NCBI RefSeq assembly: GCF_020618475.1
Contig: NZ_CP085335.1
Span: 124,001-188,000 of the forward strand
DNA: 64,000 nucleotides
DNA from: Haladaptatus halobius
Lineage (GTDB): Archaea > Halobacteriota > Halobacteria > Halobacteriales > Haladaptataceae
Direction: 5' to 3'
Under the pieces are notes generated by a model, which worked only from the letters and a program-made list of their open reading frames with translations, was not told the DNA's origin and did not search any database. Below, in pieces: positions 17,795 through 25,907 of this stretch; the first letter of the stretch is position 1, and each line of letters begins with the position of its first letter. Position numbers and translations under genes: made by a program.

Positions 17795-19231
17795 TCAGTA
17801 GTTCACGAGGCTGACATCACTGTACGTCGCCATGTTCCCGTTCTCGGCGCGGGTCACGGCGTTCGCGGCGTCCACGAAGCCCGAACCGATGGTACATGGT
17901 TTGTAACCGCTGATAGCGTCTTTCGCCTCCGCTGAGACGGTGTTCAGCACCTCGGCCGGCGTCGGCGACCCACTGTTATTCTGTCGGTAGGCGTCGACGA
18001 CGAGGCTGGCGATTCCGGCCACCGCCGGACAGGACATGCTCGTCCCGCTGATGGTCGCGTAATAGAGTAATCCGTCGTCCGCGCTCTCGGCCTGCAGGGG
18101 GTCGGTCGGAGCCATCGTACTGACGATGGCGTTGCCGGGCGCGCCGACGCCGGGTCGGTAGACGCCGAGCGGGCCGGACGGCGACCCGCCGTTGCGGTAC
18201 TGCTCCAAGTTGTCGAGCGCCGTCTTGCGGTCCCAGTTGCTCGGGTCGGCGCTCTGCTTGCGGCCCCGCGACGAGAAGTTCGTGACCTTCTTGTTGTCCT
18301 TCGTCGCGGCGACCCCGAGCACGTTCGGCGCTTTAGCGTACTGGTTGAGCGTGTTCGTTTGCGGCCCCGAGTTGCCCGCCGCGAACACCGGGAGGAGACC
18401 CGCCTTCCACGCCTCCCACGTGGCGACGTTCAGCGCATCGTCCGGGTTGAACGCGTTTCCGTTCGACGAACCGTAGGAGTTCGAAACGACCGACACGTCC
18501 GTCTCACCCGCCTGCTGGCGCGCGAGCAGGTGGTCGAACGCGGCGACGGGTTTGACGATGAGCAGGGTCAGCCCCGCCGAGTACACCGTGAGGTCGGCGT
18601 CCGGAGCCATCCCCTTGTACTGTCCGCCGCTCTGCGTTCCGTCGCCCACGATGGTTCCCGAGCAGTGCGTGCCATGCCCGTTGTCGTCGGTGTCGAGGCT
18701 CCCCGCCTGCACCCAGAGCGTCGGCGACCCGAGCGGGTTGCCCGCCCAACGCCAGTTGTTCACGAGACTGGACTGGAGGTCGGGATGGTCGCCGTCCACG
18801 CCCGAGTCGATGACCGCGGTGTGGACGCCGTCTCCGGTGTAGCCGCTCGACTGCACTTCCGACACCCGCGTCACCTCTCGCGTATCGTCGTTGTAGTAGT
18901 CGAGTTCGACGTTCTTCTGGACATACCGAACCGAATCCCAGTCGGCGAGCGTTTCCAATTGGCCGACCGAGAGTTCGGTGAAGCCGATGGGGAGCACCTC
19001 GAACTTGTGATAGCCGTTCACGAGATCCAGTGCGCCGAGTCGGTCTACGTCGTCGTTGCTGTCGAAGACGACGAGCGCCTGCTGTAGGGCGCCCGTCGTC
19101 AAATCGAACGCGGAGTCGAGGATACCGTCGCCCGCCGTCGCCGTCCCGCTGAACGGAATCGCCGACGCGACCGCCGCCGCGCCAGTTGCCTTCAGAAATC
19201 GCCGCCGTCCGTGTGACTGGTTCTCAACCAT
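17795..19231 (-). CDS. Tat-exported S8 serine protease (halolysin-like)
   Basis: 478 residues from the ATG at 19231 (MVENQSHGRRRFLK); a second ATG at 19246 is possible, but a TATA-like TTTAGTT at 19257-19264 fits 19231. Twin-Arg GRRRFLKATGAAAVASA is followed by a propeptide (ALVVFDSNDDVDRL; EVLPIGFTELSVGQLE) of I9 type. Catalytic residues are Asp in TAVIDSGVDGDHPDL, His in DNGHGTHCSGTIVGDG, Asn in AAGNSGP and Ser in ISGTSMSCPAVAG. It ends without the C-terminal beta domain carried by the two upstream proteases. It is intact and is convergent with the other two. It likely degrades extracellular protein; substrate specificity cannot be read. Confidence 0.92.
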   Translation of the reverse strand: MVENQSHGRRRFLKATGAAAVASAIPFSGTATAGDGILDSAFDLTTGALQQALVVFDSNDDVDRLGALDLVNGYHKFEVLPIGFTELSVGQLETLADWDSVRYVQKNVELDYYNDDTREVTRVSEVQSSGYTGDGVHTAVIDSGVDGDHPDLQSSLVNNWRWAGNPLGSPTLWVQAGSLDTDDNGHGTHCSGTIVGDGTQSGGQYKGMAPDADLTVYSAGLTLLIVKPVAAFDHLLARQQAGETDVSVVSNSYGSSNGNAFNPDDALNVATWEAWKAGLLPVFAAGNSGPQTNTLNQYAKAPNVLGVAATKDNKKVTNFSSRGRKQSADPSNWDRKTALDNLEQYRNGGSPSGPLGVYRPGVGAPGNAIVSTMAPTDPLQAESADDGLLYYATISGTSMSCPAVAGIASLVVDAYRQNNSGSPTPAEVLNTVSAEAKDAISGYKPCTIGSGFVDAANAVTRAENGNMATYSDVSLVNY

Positions 19232-19341
19232 TCCAACTTCCAACACGTCACGAATGAACTAAACGATTTTCACCGATATTTGAAAAGTAATTCTTCACAT
19301 AATGTTCCGGGGATTGGCGTTGGAATAACGGCTTCGTTCGC

Positions 19342-19839
19342 CTACTCGACGGTCGTCCGTTCGACGTTCTCGCCCTGATAATCGCCGTCGTAGGTTCCAT
19401 CGTGATCCGCCTCGCTGAGAACGAGTTGTGCGATGCGCGCTCCGCGTTCGAGTTCGATGTCGTGGTGAACCTGCAACAGCCCTTCGCCCTTGCCCTCGTA
19501 GCCTGCGTCCCAGACAGCCGTGTTGAGCATGCAGGAGTTGCGCATGAGCGACGATCTGGGGAAGATAAATCCGACGTGTCCCTCCGGAATCTGGACGGTT
19601 TCGGCGTACTGGACGATATAACCGCCCTGCGGGAGGTAGTAGGTTTCGGGCGACTTCTCGGTCACCTGCTCGGGTTCGACCTGTTGGCGGTCGCCGATCT
19701 CCTTTTCGTTGCGCCCGATGCGACCCGAATCGCGCTGTTCGTAGACGGTTTCGAGCGTCAGGTCGATGCCGTTTGGCTGTACCTGCTCGTCCATGGTCTC
19801 CGAGACGTGCTCCGCGACGAACGTTCCGCTCTGGAACAT
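19342..19839 (-). CDS. dUTPase / dCTP-deaminase family protein
   Basis: 165 residues starting MFQSGTFVAEHV, the usual haloarchaeal start; an ATG 45 nt upstream would overlap the previous gene by 4 nt. Family motifs are QPNGIDLTLE, the PQGGYIVQYAETVQIPEGHVG strands, FPRSSLMRNSCMLNTAVWDAGYEGKGEG (substrate and metal site) and HDIELERGARIAQLVLSEA. The trimeric family includes dUTP diphosphatase and dCTP deaminase; haloarchaeal members are usually annotated deoxyuridine 5'-triphosphate nucleotidohydrolase. They keep dUTP low and supply dUMP for thymidylate. It follows the solenoid gene by 41 nt on the same strand and may be co-transcribed with it. The exact reaction (hydrolase or deaminase) is not settled. 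Confidence 0.85.
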   Translation of the reverse strand: MFQSGTFVAEHVSETMDEQVQPNGIDLTLETVYEQRDSGRIGRNEKEIGDRQQVEPEQVTEKSPETYYLPQGGYIVQYAETVQIPEGHVGFIFPRSSLMRNSCMLNTAVWDAGYEGKGEGLLQVHHDIELERGARIAQLVLSEADHDGTYDGDYQGENVERTTVE

Positions 19840-19880
19840 ACTCGAACGAATCTCGCACGGGGGCAAAATCGTTGTCTTTC

Positions 19881-20585
19881 TCACTCGATGCGCTCCACCG
19901 ATCCGACGGTCGCGCCGTCGGCGGCGTCGAGTTCGCGCGCTCGGACGGTCTCGACGCGAGCGTCGGGGCCGAGGCGCACGCGGTCGCCGACGACCGTCCC
20001 GACGGCGACGTGGTCGAGGGCGATATCGTCGCCCTCGACGCGCTCGGCTCGAAGGAACCCGTCCGGTCGGTGTCGGGTGACGACCACGGAATCGGCGACG
20101 AGGCGGAAGACGACCGAGTCGGAGACGAGGTCGAAACCGAGGTCGTCCGCTTCGACGACTTCAGCGCCGATGGCGCCGCGGACGCGAACCGTCCCGGCGT
20201 CGAGCGTCGCCAGTTCGACCGCACCGGACGCCTCGAACCGATCCGCCTCGACCGCTTCGAGGCTGGCCGACCCCGAGCACTCGAACGCGTCGGCGACCGT
20301 CGTTCCCCCAACGTTCATCGACCCCGAGATAACTATACTGTCCGCGCGAACGTCTCCGTCGACGTTGGTTGCTCCGGAGACCTCCGCCGAGTCGCAGCGG
20401 AAATCTCCGCCGATGTGGGTCGACCCCGAAAGCGATGCGTCGTCGGCGCGAACGTCGCCTTCGACGGTCGCTACGCCGGAAACGTCGAATCGCTCGGCGT
20501 CTACTTCGTCGAAGCTGGTTATCCCCGAGACGCGAATCGCTCGGTCTCGTCCGATTCCTCGGTTTCGTTCGGTATGCGTATCCAT
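19881..20585 (-). CDS. Beta-solenoid protein, bactofilin-like (polymer-forming)
   Basis: 234 residues from ATG 20585; an ATG at 20609 is possible, but a TTTAT element about 27 nt before 20585 favours the shorter form. The chain is built of repeats of about 16-18 residues, for example SGATNVDGDVRADSIVI, SGSMNVGGTTVADAFEC, SGSASLEAVEADRFEA and SGAVELATLDAGTVRV. Regular SG turns and alternating hydrophobics indicate a right-handed beta helix as in bactofilin/polymer-forming cytoskeletal proteins. No membrane segment is seen. It is divergent from an RHH gene across three 11-bp repeats. Assignment to the solenoid class is good; a cytoskeletal role is inference. Confidence 0.65.
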   Translation of the reverse strand: MDTHTERNRGIGRDRAIRVSGITSFDEVDAERFDVSGVATVEGDVRADDASLSGSTHIGGDFRCDSAEVSGATNVDGDVRADSIVISGSMNVGGTTVADAFECSGSASLEAVEADRFEASGAVELATLDAGTVRVRGAIGAEVVEADDLGFDLVSDSVVFRLVADSVVVTRHRPDGFLRAERVEGDDIALDHVAVGTVVGDRVRLGPDARVETVRARELDAADGATVGSVERIE

Positions 20586-20630
20586 CGCAGTCGGTGTTGC
20601 ACGACCCACCTCATAAATCTATGCATCGTT

Positions 20631-20663
20631 TGTGAGTTCGATGTGAGTTCGATGTGAGTTTGA
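20631..20663 (+). repeat. Three tandem 11-bp repeats in a divergent promoter
   Basis: TGTGAGTTCGA occurs twice and TGTGAGTTTGA once, head to tail with no spacing. An 11-bp period places each copy on the same face of the helix. The block ends 10 nt before a TTATG box that suits a leaderless start of the RHH gene at 20702, and begins about 14 nt upstream of the TATA-like element of the opposite gene. This is the position and form of an operator for a ribbon-helix-helix repressor. Binding is inferred. Confidence 0.6.
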
Positions 20664-20701
20664 TAGCAACAGTTATGTTGGGGGGGCCAGTAGCTCCGGC
20701 T

Positions 20702-21388
20702 ATGGGCCGAGAGATCCGGATCACCATCGACGACGACGAAGTGTTCGAGCGCCTGAAACGCCGCAAGCAGGAACTCGACCTCTCGTGGGAGGAAGCGCTC
20801 CGCCGCGGTCTAGAGCGCGGACGAGAGTCATCGACCGGGTGGAGGGCCGAGTATCCTCGACACCCTCGACAACCCCCGCAACCGCCTCACTCGCGCGATC
20901 GTGAACGCGCTCGCAGCGAGCACCCAAGTCCGTTCGACCCCGACTTCGGCGACCGACTTCGACGGGAGATCGAGAGTTCGGTGCGGGAGTCGATGGACAC
21001 CGTCGAGGAGTCGATGGACGCGGTTCGCGCGGGACTCGGCGTGGAGATCGACCGACTGGAGGACGCGGAAGACGCCACCCTCTCGTTTCCGTTTCTCGAA
21101 GACGACCGCGCACGAGTGCCGCTGCGGGTGAATCTTCAGACGAGCGCAGACGGTCTCGACGTGGATGTCGTCGCGGTGCGACGCGGAAAAGACACCGCGA
21201 CGTCGAACCGTTTCGCGGCCGACCAACGAGCGCAGGTGAATCGTCGGCTCGCGGAGGGTGCGTCGGCGCGGCTCGAACTTCAGAACGGGAGCGAGGCGTA
21301 CGACGTGGTACCGACGCTCTCGTGGGGGCGCGCCGACGACGGGACACCGACCGTGACCGACGTGGAGTGCGACGTTCGGTTCGAGTAA
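20702..21388 (+). CDS. Protein with N-terminal ribbon-helix-helix domain and novel C-terminal domain
   Basis: 228 residues. The first 40 (MGREIRITIDDDEVFERL, then KRRKQELDLSWEEALRRG) fit a ribbon-helix-helix DNA-binding fold: strand, helix, helix. A Pro/Arg-rich linker (about 45-75) and an amphipathic helix (SVRESMDTVEESMDAVRAGL) follow, then a beta-rich C-terminal domain (LSFPFLEDDRARVPLRVNL to DVECDVRFE) that I do not recognise. The start is set by the ATG 25-29 nt after a TTATG box; a GTG at 20654 within the repeats is less likely. It is divergent from the solenoid gene. Probably an autoregulated DNA-binding protein; the C-terminal domain may sense a ligand or bind the solenoid protein. 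Confidence 0.6.
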   Translation: MGREIRITIDDDEVFERLKRRKQELDLSWEEALRRGLERGRESSTGWRAEYPRHPRQPPQPPHSRDRERARSEHPSPFDPDFGDRLRREIESSVRESMDTVEESMDAVRAGLGVEIDRLEDAEDATLSFPFLEDDRARVPLRVNLQTSADGLDVDVVAVRRGKDTATSNRFAADQRAQVNRRLAEGASARLELQNGSEAYDVVPTLSWGRADDGTPTVTDVECDVRFE

Positions 21389-21465
21389 CGAACACGTTCC
21401 GAAGGCGAAAATTGCCGCACGAGAGGCGAATTTACCACGAACGATGGTAATGCAAACACGCGGGA

Positions 21466-21471
21466 TTTATA
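21466..21471 (+). promoter_or_regulatory. TATA box of the aconitase gene
   Basis: TTTATA lies 28-33 nt before the ATG at 21499, consistent with a leaderless transcript. Confidence 0.55.
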
Positions 21472-21498
21472 CCTCCGGAGAGTCGATATTTAGCCGAT

Positions 21499-23481
21499 AT
21501 GGGACAGACACTTACGGAAAAGATTCTCGACGATCACCTCGTCGAGGGCGAGCTCGAAACCGGCGAGGAGATCGGGATCGAGATCGACCAAGTTCTCACG
21601 CAGGACACGACGGGGACGCTCGTCTGGCTCCAGTTCGAGGCGCTCGAAATGGATGAAGTCCAGACCGAGATCGCCGCCCAGTACTGTGACCACCAGACGT
21701 ACCAGTTCGACTTCAAGAACACGGACGACCACCGGTTCCTCCGCAGTGCGGCGGGCACGTTCGGCGCACACTACTCCCGTCCGGGCAACGGTATCTGCCA
21801 CAACGTTCACAAGGAGAACTTCGCCGCGCCCGGCAAGACGATGCTCGGGTCTGACTCGCACACGCCGACTCCCGGCGGTCTCGGCGAACTCGCCATCGGT
21901 TCCGGCGGTCTCGACGTCGCGGTCGCCATGGGAGGCGGACCGTACTACATCGAGATGCCGGAGATCGTCAACGTCCGGCTCGAAGGCGAACTCCCCGAGT
22001 GGGCCACCGCGAAGGACATCATCCTCGAGATGCTCCGTCGTCTCTCGGTGAAAGGCGGCGTCGGCAAGATATTCGAATACTCCGGGCCGGGCGTCGATAC
22101 GCTCTCGGTTCCGGAGCGCACGACCATCACCAACATGGGGACGGAGCTCGGCGCGACGACCTCCATCTTCCCGACGGACGAGAAGACCGAGGAGTGGCTC
22201 GACCGCCTCGGCCGCGAGGACGAGTATGTCGACCTCCAGCCCGACGAGGACGCGGAGTACGACGACGAACTCGTCATCGACCTCTCCGACCTCGAACTGC
22301 TCATCGCACAGCCGTCGATGCCGGACAACGTCGTGCCCGTCCGCGAAGTCGCCGGGCAGTCGGTCGACCAGGTCATCATCGGTTCCTGTACGAACGGCGG
22401 CTACGAGGACATACTCCCCGCCGCGAAGATGCTCGAAGGTCGCACGGTCGACCGGAAGACGGACATGATCGTCGCACCCGGCTCCAAGCAGGCCTCCGAG
22501 ATGCTCGCCCGCGAGGGCTGGGTCGCCGAACTGATGGCGGCCGGCGTCAACTTCTCCGAGGCGACCTGCGGCGCCTGTATCGGCATCGGACACGTTCCGG
22601 CGTCCGATTCCGTCTCGGTTCGGACGTTCAACCGCAACTTCGAGGGTCGTTCCGGTATCGAGGACGACTCGGTCTACCTCTGCTCGCCCGAAGTCGCCAC
22701 CGCGGCGGCCATCAAAGGCGAAATCGTCGACCCCCGCGACCTCGCGGACGAACTCGGCGACCTCGAAGACCCCGGCTTCGAACTCGGTGACAGGTACGGC
22801 ACCAGCGCCGACGACCCCGACCTCATCGCCCCCGACCAGGCCGTGGACGACGAACTCATCAAAGGGCCGAATATCGGCGACGTGCCGCTGAAGGACGAAC
22901 TCGAATCCGAACTCGAAGGACCGGCCCTGCTCAAGATGCAGGACAACATCACGACCGACCACATCATCCCCGCCACGCAGGATATCCTGATGTACCGGTC
23001 GAATATCCCGAAGCTCTCCGAGTTCACCCTCTCGCGCGTGGACGACACGTTCGCGTCCCGCGCGATGGACGCCGACGGCGGGTTCCTCGTCGCCGGCGAG
23101 AACTACGGACAGGGTAGCTCGCGCGAACACGCCGCGCTGTGCCCGATGTTCCTCGGCGTGCAGGGCGTCCTCGCCCAGAGCTTCGCCCGCATCCACAAGG
23201 CGAACCTGTTCAACTTCGGTCTGCTCCCCCTCGAAATCGACGCGGAGACCTACGAGAAGATAGAGCAGGGCGACGACATCGAAATCGTGGACGACGTGGC
23301 CGAAGCGGTTCGCTCCGGTCAGGAGGAGTTCACGGTTCGCGTGAACGACGAGTGGGAGGCGACTGCGACCCTCAACGCCTCCGAGCGCGAACGCCGCATC
23401 CTCGCCGACGGTGGCAAACTATCCCACACGAAGAAACAGGCTACATCCGGCGACAGCGGCGCGACCCCCGCCGACGACTAA
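21499..23481 (+). CDS. acn: Aconitate hydratase
   Basis: 660 residues of the archaeal aconitase type. It isomerises citrate to isocitrate through cis-aconitate in the TCA cycle, using a [4Fe-4S] cluster. Cluster Cys are in GSCTNGGYED (about 297) and CGACIGIG (about 357-364). Active-site segments LGSDSHTPTPGGLGELAIGSGG and ENYGQGSSREHAALCP are intact, and the swivel domain is fused at the C-terminus. Length matches the short (about 650-residue) archaeal/bacterial form. It has its own TATA box and is monocistronic; a DtxR-type regulator follows on the same strand with its own promoter, perhaps reflecting iron dependence. Confidence 0.95.
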   Translation: MGQTLTEKILDDHLVEGELETGEEIGIEIDQVLTQDTTGTLVWLQFEALEMDEVQTEIAAQYCDHQTYQFDFKNTDDHRFLRSAAGTFGAHYSRPGNGICHNVHKENFAAPGKTMLGSDSHTPTPGGLGELAIGSGGLDVAVAMGGGPYYIEMPEIVNVRLEGELPEWATAKDIILEMLRRLSVKGGVGKIFEYSGPGVDTLSVPERTTITNMGTELGATTSIFPTDEKTEEWLDRLGREDEYVDLQPDEDAEYDDELVIDLSDLELLIAQPSMPDNVVPVREVAGQSVDQVIIGSCTNGGYEDILPAAKMLEGRTVDRKTDMIVAPGSKQASEMLAREGWVAELMAAGVNFSEATCGACIGIGHVPASDSVSVRTFNRNFEGRSGIEDDSVYLCSPEVATAAAIKGEIVDPRDLADELGDLEDPGFELGDRYGTSADDPDLIAPDQAVDDELIKGPNIGDVPLKDELESELEGPALLKMQDNITTDHIIPATQDILMYRSNIPKLSEFTLSRVDDTFASRAMDADGGFLVAGENYGQGSSREHAALCPMFLGVQGVLAQSFARIHKANLFNFGLLPLEIDAETYEKIEQGDDIEIVDDVAEAVRSGQEEFTVRVNDEWEATATLNASERERRILADGGKLSHTKKQATSGDSGATPADD

Positions 23482-23577
23482 ACAACACGACATTTTTCTG
23501 CCGTTCGAACGCCGAGACGAGTGCCGCTGCGGCGCTCGTCTCGGCTCCCGACCGCAGTAAAAGGTCGTGGGGAATGA

Positions 23578-23583
23578 TTTATG
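23578..23583 (+). promoter_or_regulatory. TATA box of the DtxR-type regulator gene
   Basis: TTTATG lies 27-32 nt upstream of the ATG at 23610, the spacing for a leaderless mRNA. Confidence 0.5.
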
Positions 23584-23609
23584 CCTCCGCCACGCGCTAG
23601 TATCGCAGT

Positions 23610-24050
23610 ATGAGCGAGGTTTCAGCGAGCGTCGGGCGCTACCTCAGCATGATACATCTCGTCAGTCAGCGTGCCGGTCGCCCGGCGAAAACCGGCGAAC
23701 TGGCGTCGGCCCTCGACGTGAGCGCCGCCAGCGTCACTGAGATGCTCGCCACCCTCGAATCGCGCGACCTCGCGACCTACGAGAAGTACAAGGGTGCGAC
23801 GCTCACCGACGAGGGCGAGGAGACCGTCCGCGAAGTAATGTGGAAACACTGCCTCGCGGAGAACTTCTTCGCTGACGACCTCGAACTCGACGACCGCGAG
23901 GAGGCGCGGGAGATGGGCAACGCGCTCTCCGACGAGGTCGCGGCCAAACTCCGCGAGCGCATCGACCACCCGTGCGCTGGGGAGTGTAACGCACCGCAGA
24001 ACGAGTACAGCGAGTGCCTCGACGATGTGCGCGACGACGCGCTCCAGTGA
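23610..24050 (+). CDS. DtxR family metal-dependent transcriptional regulator
   Basis: 146 residues. The N-terminal winged helix (YLSMIHLVSQRAGRPAKTGELASALDV, then SAASVTEMLATLESRDLATYEKYKG) is followed by the dimerisation and metal-binding domain with WKHCLAENFFADDL and HPCAGECNAP. DtxR/MntR/SirR proteins sense Fe(II) or Mn(II) and repress uptake genes; in haloarchaea several paralogues act in iron homeostasis. It lacks the C-terminal SH3-like domain, as is usual for short archaeal forms. Extra Cys (C112, C116) near the metal site are notable. It is downstream of aconitase but has its own promoter element. Confidence 0.9.
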   Translation: MSEVSASVGRYLSMIHLVSQRAGRPAKTGELASALDVSAASVTEMLATLESRDLATYEKYKGATLTDEGEETVREVMWKHCLAENFFADDLELDDREEAREMGNALSDEVAAKLRERIDHPCAGECNAPQNEYSECLDDVRDDALQ

Positions 24051-24053
24051 GCA

Positions 24054-24464
24054 TCAGACGATATCCCGGTACACCCGTCCGAACACGATTCGCCGGAGCG
24101 TCGCAACCGCCGCCGCCTCTTTCCGCTGATACGTGGCGGCGACGACCGTCCCCGCCGCGGGAGCGACGTGCCACGCGACGTACTCCACGTTTTTACTCCC
24201 TTCCTCGTAAACGTCGAACTCGGCGGGCACCCCGTTCTCGAACTCCTCGCGCGTTCCGGTGTGGACTTCGAGGAGCGACGCGAAAAGCGCGTCTCGGGCG
24301 GTTTCGACCACGTCGCTCGTCACGCGTTCGTCGTACTCCTCGCGGTCGAAGCGCATTGCTTTCGCCGTCTCCTTGACGACGGTTTGCGCCGCCGGGCCGA
24401 CGACCTCGTACTGTTCTCTCGCGTCTTCCGCGCCGTCCGGAGCGAGCATTCCGTGCGTCTCCAT
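24054..24464 (-). CDS. DUF5809 family protein
   Basis: 136 residues, starting METHGMLAPDGAEDAREQYE. It contains two conserved blocks, KETAKAMRFDREEYDERVTSDVV and NVEYVAWHVAPAAGTVVAAT. This matches the haloarchaeal DUF5809 family, typically encoded next to DUF5810, as here (24 nt apart, same strand). No membrane segment is present. Function is unknown. The conserved pairing suggests a joint role. Confidence 0.7.
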   Translation of the reverse strand: METHGMLAPDGAEDAREQYEVVGPAAQTVVKETAKAMRFDREEYDERVTSDVVETARDALFASLLEVHTGTREEFENGVPAEFDVYEEGSKNVEYVAWHVAPAAGTVVAATYQRKEAAAVATLRRIVFGRVYRDIV

Positions 24465-24488
24465 GCGCGGTGATTTCCGGGGCGGGAA

Positions 24489-24884
24489 CTATTCGTTTTC
24501 GTCTTCCGCACCGTCCTCGTCTCGCATCTTCTCGGTCATCCGACGCGCCTCGTCCAGAATCGCCCGCGCTTCCGCACCCATCTCGGCGTTCCGGTTCCCG
24601 GCGCTCCGCCCGTAGCCACCGGCCTGCTGGAGTTCGTCCTCCAGCCGGTGGTCGTGCCGGTCGTCGACCGTGTCCTCGAACACCTGCGGGTACTCCGTCT
24701 CCAGCGCGTGCTCGGTGACGCGCGGCGCGAGTTCGTCGGGGCCTTGGTCGTCCCAACCCGGCGCGTGTTCGTCCAGCCATGATTCGTGCTCGTCGTCGCC
24801 CATGATGGCGGCGAACGCGAGGTGGTTGGCGAGGTGCTCCCCGTCGGACTGTGGCGTCTCGCAGACCGGACACGCGAATCCCAT
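24489..24884 (-). CDS. DUF5810 family protein with zinc-finger-like N-terminus
   Basis: 131 residues. The N-terminus MGFACPVCETPQSDGEHLANHLAFAAIM looks like a C2H2-like zinc site (C5, C8, H17, H21). A helical, acidic remainder (HESWLDEHAPGWDDQGPDEL) ends in a charged tail. It fits the haloarchaeal DUF5810 family. It is first in a likely two- or three-gene unit with DUF5809 downstream and RimI upstream. Function is unknown; a nucleic-acid-binding role is a guess from the finger. Confidence 0.72.
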   Translation of the reverse strand: MGFACPVCETPQSDGEHLANHLAFAAIMGDDEHESWLDEHAPGWDDQGPDELAPRVTEHALETEYPQVFEDTVDDRHDHRLEDELQQAGGYGRSAGNRNAEMGAEARAILDEARRMTEKMRDEDGAEDENE

Positions 24885-24918
24885 GCTCGGTGGTACGGAG
24901 CGTGGACGGAAAAACGGT

Positions 24919-25407
24919 TCAGTCGAGTTCGACCACCATCACGATGGCGTCCTCTCCGTCGCCGTAGTAGCGCGGTACCGTCCGAAGGTAGTGGAAACCG
25001 AACTTGCGATACAGGGAGATGGCGCCTTCGTTGCTGGCGCGTACCTCCAGTTTGACAGAGTGTACGCCGTGCGCCTGGAGTCCCGAGAGGGCGCGTTGGA
25101 GCAGCGTCCGACCGATACCCTCGCCGCGGCGGGCGGGGTGTACTGCAATGTCCTTGACGTGTCCGAGTCCCCGACCATGGTTCGGAACCAGATCCGCGAC
25201 GACGTAGCCGACGACCTTCCCCGCGTCCACCGCGACGAGGAACGTGGGTTCGCCCACGAAACGCTCGAACGCCGAGAAGGGCCACGGCTGACTGAACGAC
25301 GCCTTCTCGATTCGGAAGACGGCGAGCAAGTCAGCGTCCTCTGCGGGACGAATCGTCGGGGAGCTCGCCTCGCTCGCAGTGGTCGTCACATCAGGGGGGT
25401 TCGGCAC
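24919..25407 (-). CDS. rimI: Ribosomal-protein/N-terminal acetyltransferase RimI (GNAT)
   Basis: 162 residues. After a Ser/Thr-rich 20-residue start, a GNAT domain: TIRPAEDADLLAVFRIEKASFSQPW, DLVPNHGRGLGHVKDIAVHP, the acetyl-CoA loop RRGEGIGRTLL, and the C-terminal ASNEGAISLYRKFGFHYLRTV. The FSQPWPFSAF motif is typical of RimI/archaeal Ard1-type N-terminal acetyltransferases, which acetylate protein N-termini co-translationally. It is 34 nt upstream of the DUF5810 gene on the same strand. Confidence 0.87.
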   Translation of the reverse strand: MPNPPDVTTTASEASSPTIRPAEDADLLAVFRIEKASFSQPWPFSAFERFVGEPTFLVAVDAGKVVGYVVADLVPNHGRGLGHVKDIAVHPARRGEGIGRTLLQRALSGLQAHGVHSVKLEVRASNEGAISLYRKFGFHYLRTVPRYYGDGEDAIVMVVELD

Positions 25408-25427
25408 GATGGGATAAAGCCTTCATG

Positions 25428-25742
25428 CCCGACGAGCTTTTTCTGCGGTCGGGAGCCGAAACCAGCGTAACCAAGGTGTTAGCAAACGTTCCGCGAACGA
25501 AGCTCTTGTGCGCCAATCAGAAATCGACAATTTCTGATGAGGTCTTCCGGCGCTTTTGGTCGAGTTCTTCTAGGGAGAGAAGCCGAGACCAGCGCCGTGC
25601 GGCGCTCGGTCTATCTCCCTGCGAAAGGTCGATCAAAAGCTGTCCTCACCCCGGTCCGTCGTGCCTCCAGCAGACGCGAAGCGTCTCCTTTCGGCACTCC
25701 GTTGGGGGTTCGTCGGCCCGGAAAATCAGAGATTTTCCGGGC
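25428..25742. repeat. Hairpin-rich noncoding region with six perfect inverted repeats
   Basis: The gap between rimI and the Nudix gene (25408-25907) holds a series of perfect palindromes: CCCGAC/GTCGGG (25428-25453), CGTTC-CGC-GAACG (25487-25499), ATCAGAAAT-CGACA-ATTTCTGAT (25516-25538), AGCGCC-GTGC-GGCGCT (25591-25606, inside a longer imperfect stem from AGGGAGA at 25572 to TCTCCCT at 25620), AGACGC-GAA-GCGTCT (25672-25686) and GCCCGGAAAATC-AGA-GATTTTCCGGGC (25716-25742). One plus frame is open through it, but its translation has no recognisable domain and the downstream gene has its own TATA box. It may encode a structured RNA or be a cluster of extragenic palindromes. Confidence 0.6.
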
Positions 25743-25878
25743 GGCGTGCTAGCCCTTCGGCGGTCGTGTCATCGACCGATTTCCGGCGGCTGTGTCGCCT
25801 GCCGACCCGTAGTTGACGTCGCCTCTCGATTTCGGCGGTCATCTCGCCACCGCTTGACGCTTCGACACTTCCTTTCGG

Positions 25879-25885
25879 TTTTAAA
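25879..25885 (+). promoter_or_regulatory. TATA box of the first Nudix gene
   Basis: TTTTAAA is centred 26 nt before the ATG at 25908. It argues for a leaderless start there and against an N-terminal extension into the hairpin region. Confidence 0.55.
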
Positions 25886-25907
25886 CGTTCGTCACTACAG
25901 TCGAACC

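Noticed and set aside
21490-23196. Long minus-strand frame opposite aconitase
   Set aside because: High-GC codon bias leaves the mirrored frame open; the plus strand encodes a complete aconitase.
25425-25907. N-terminal extension of the first Nudix protein through the hairpin region
   Set aside because: The frame is open, but the translation has no recognisable domain, and a TATA box 26 nt before 25908 fits a leaderless start there.
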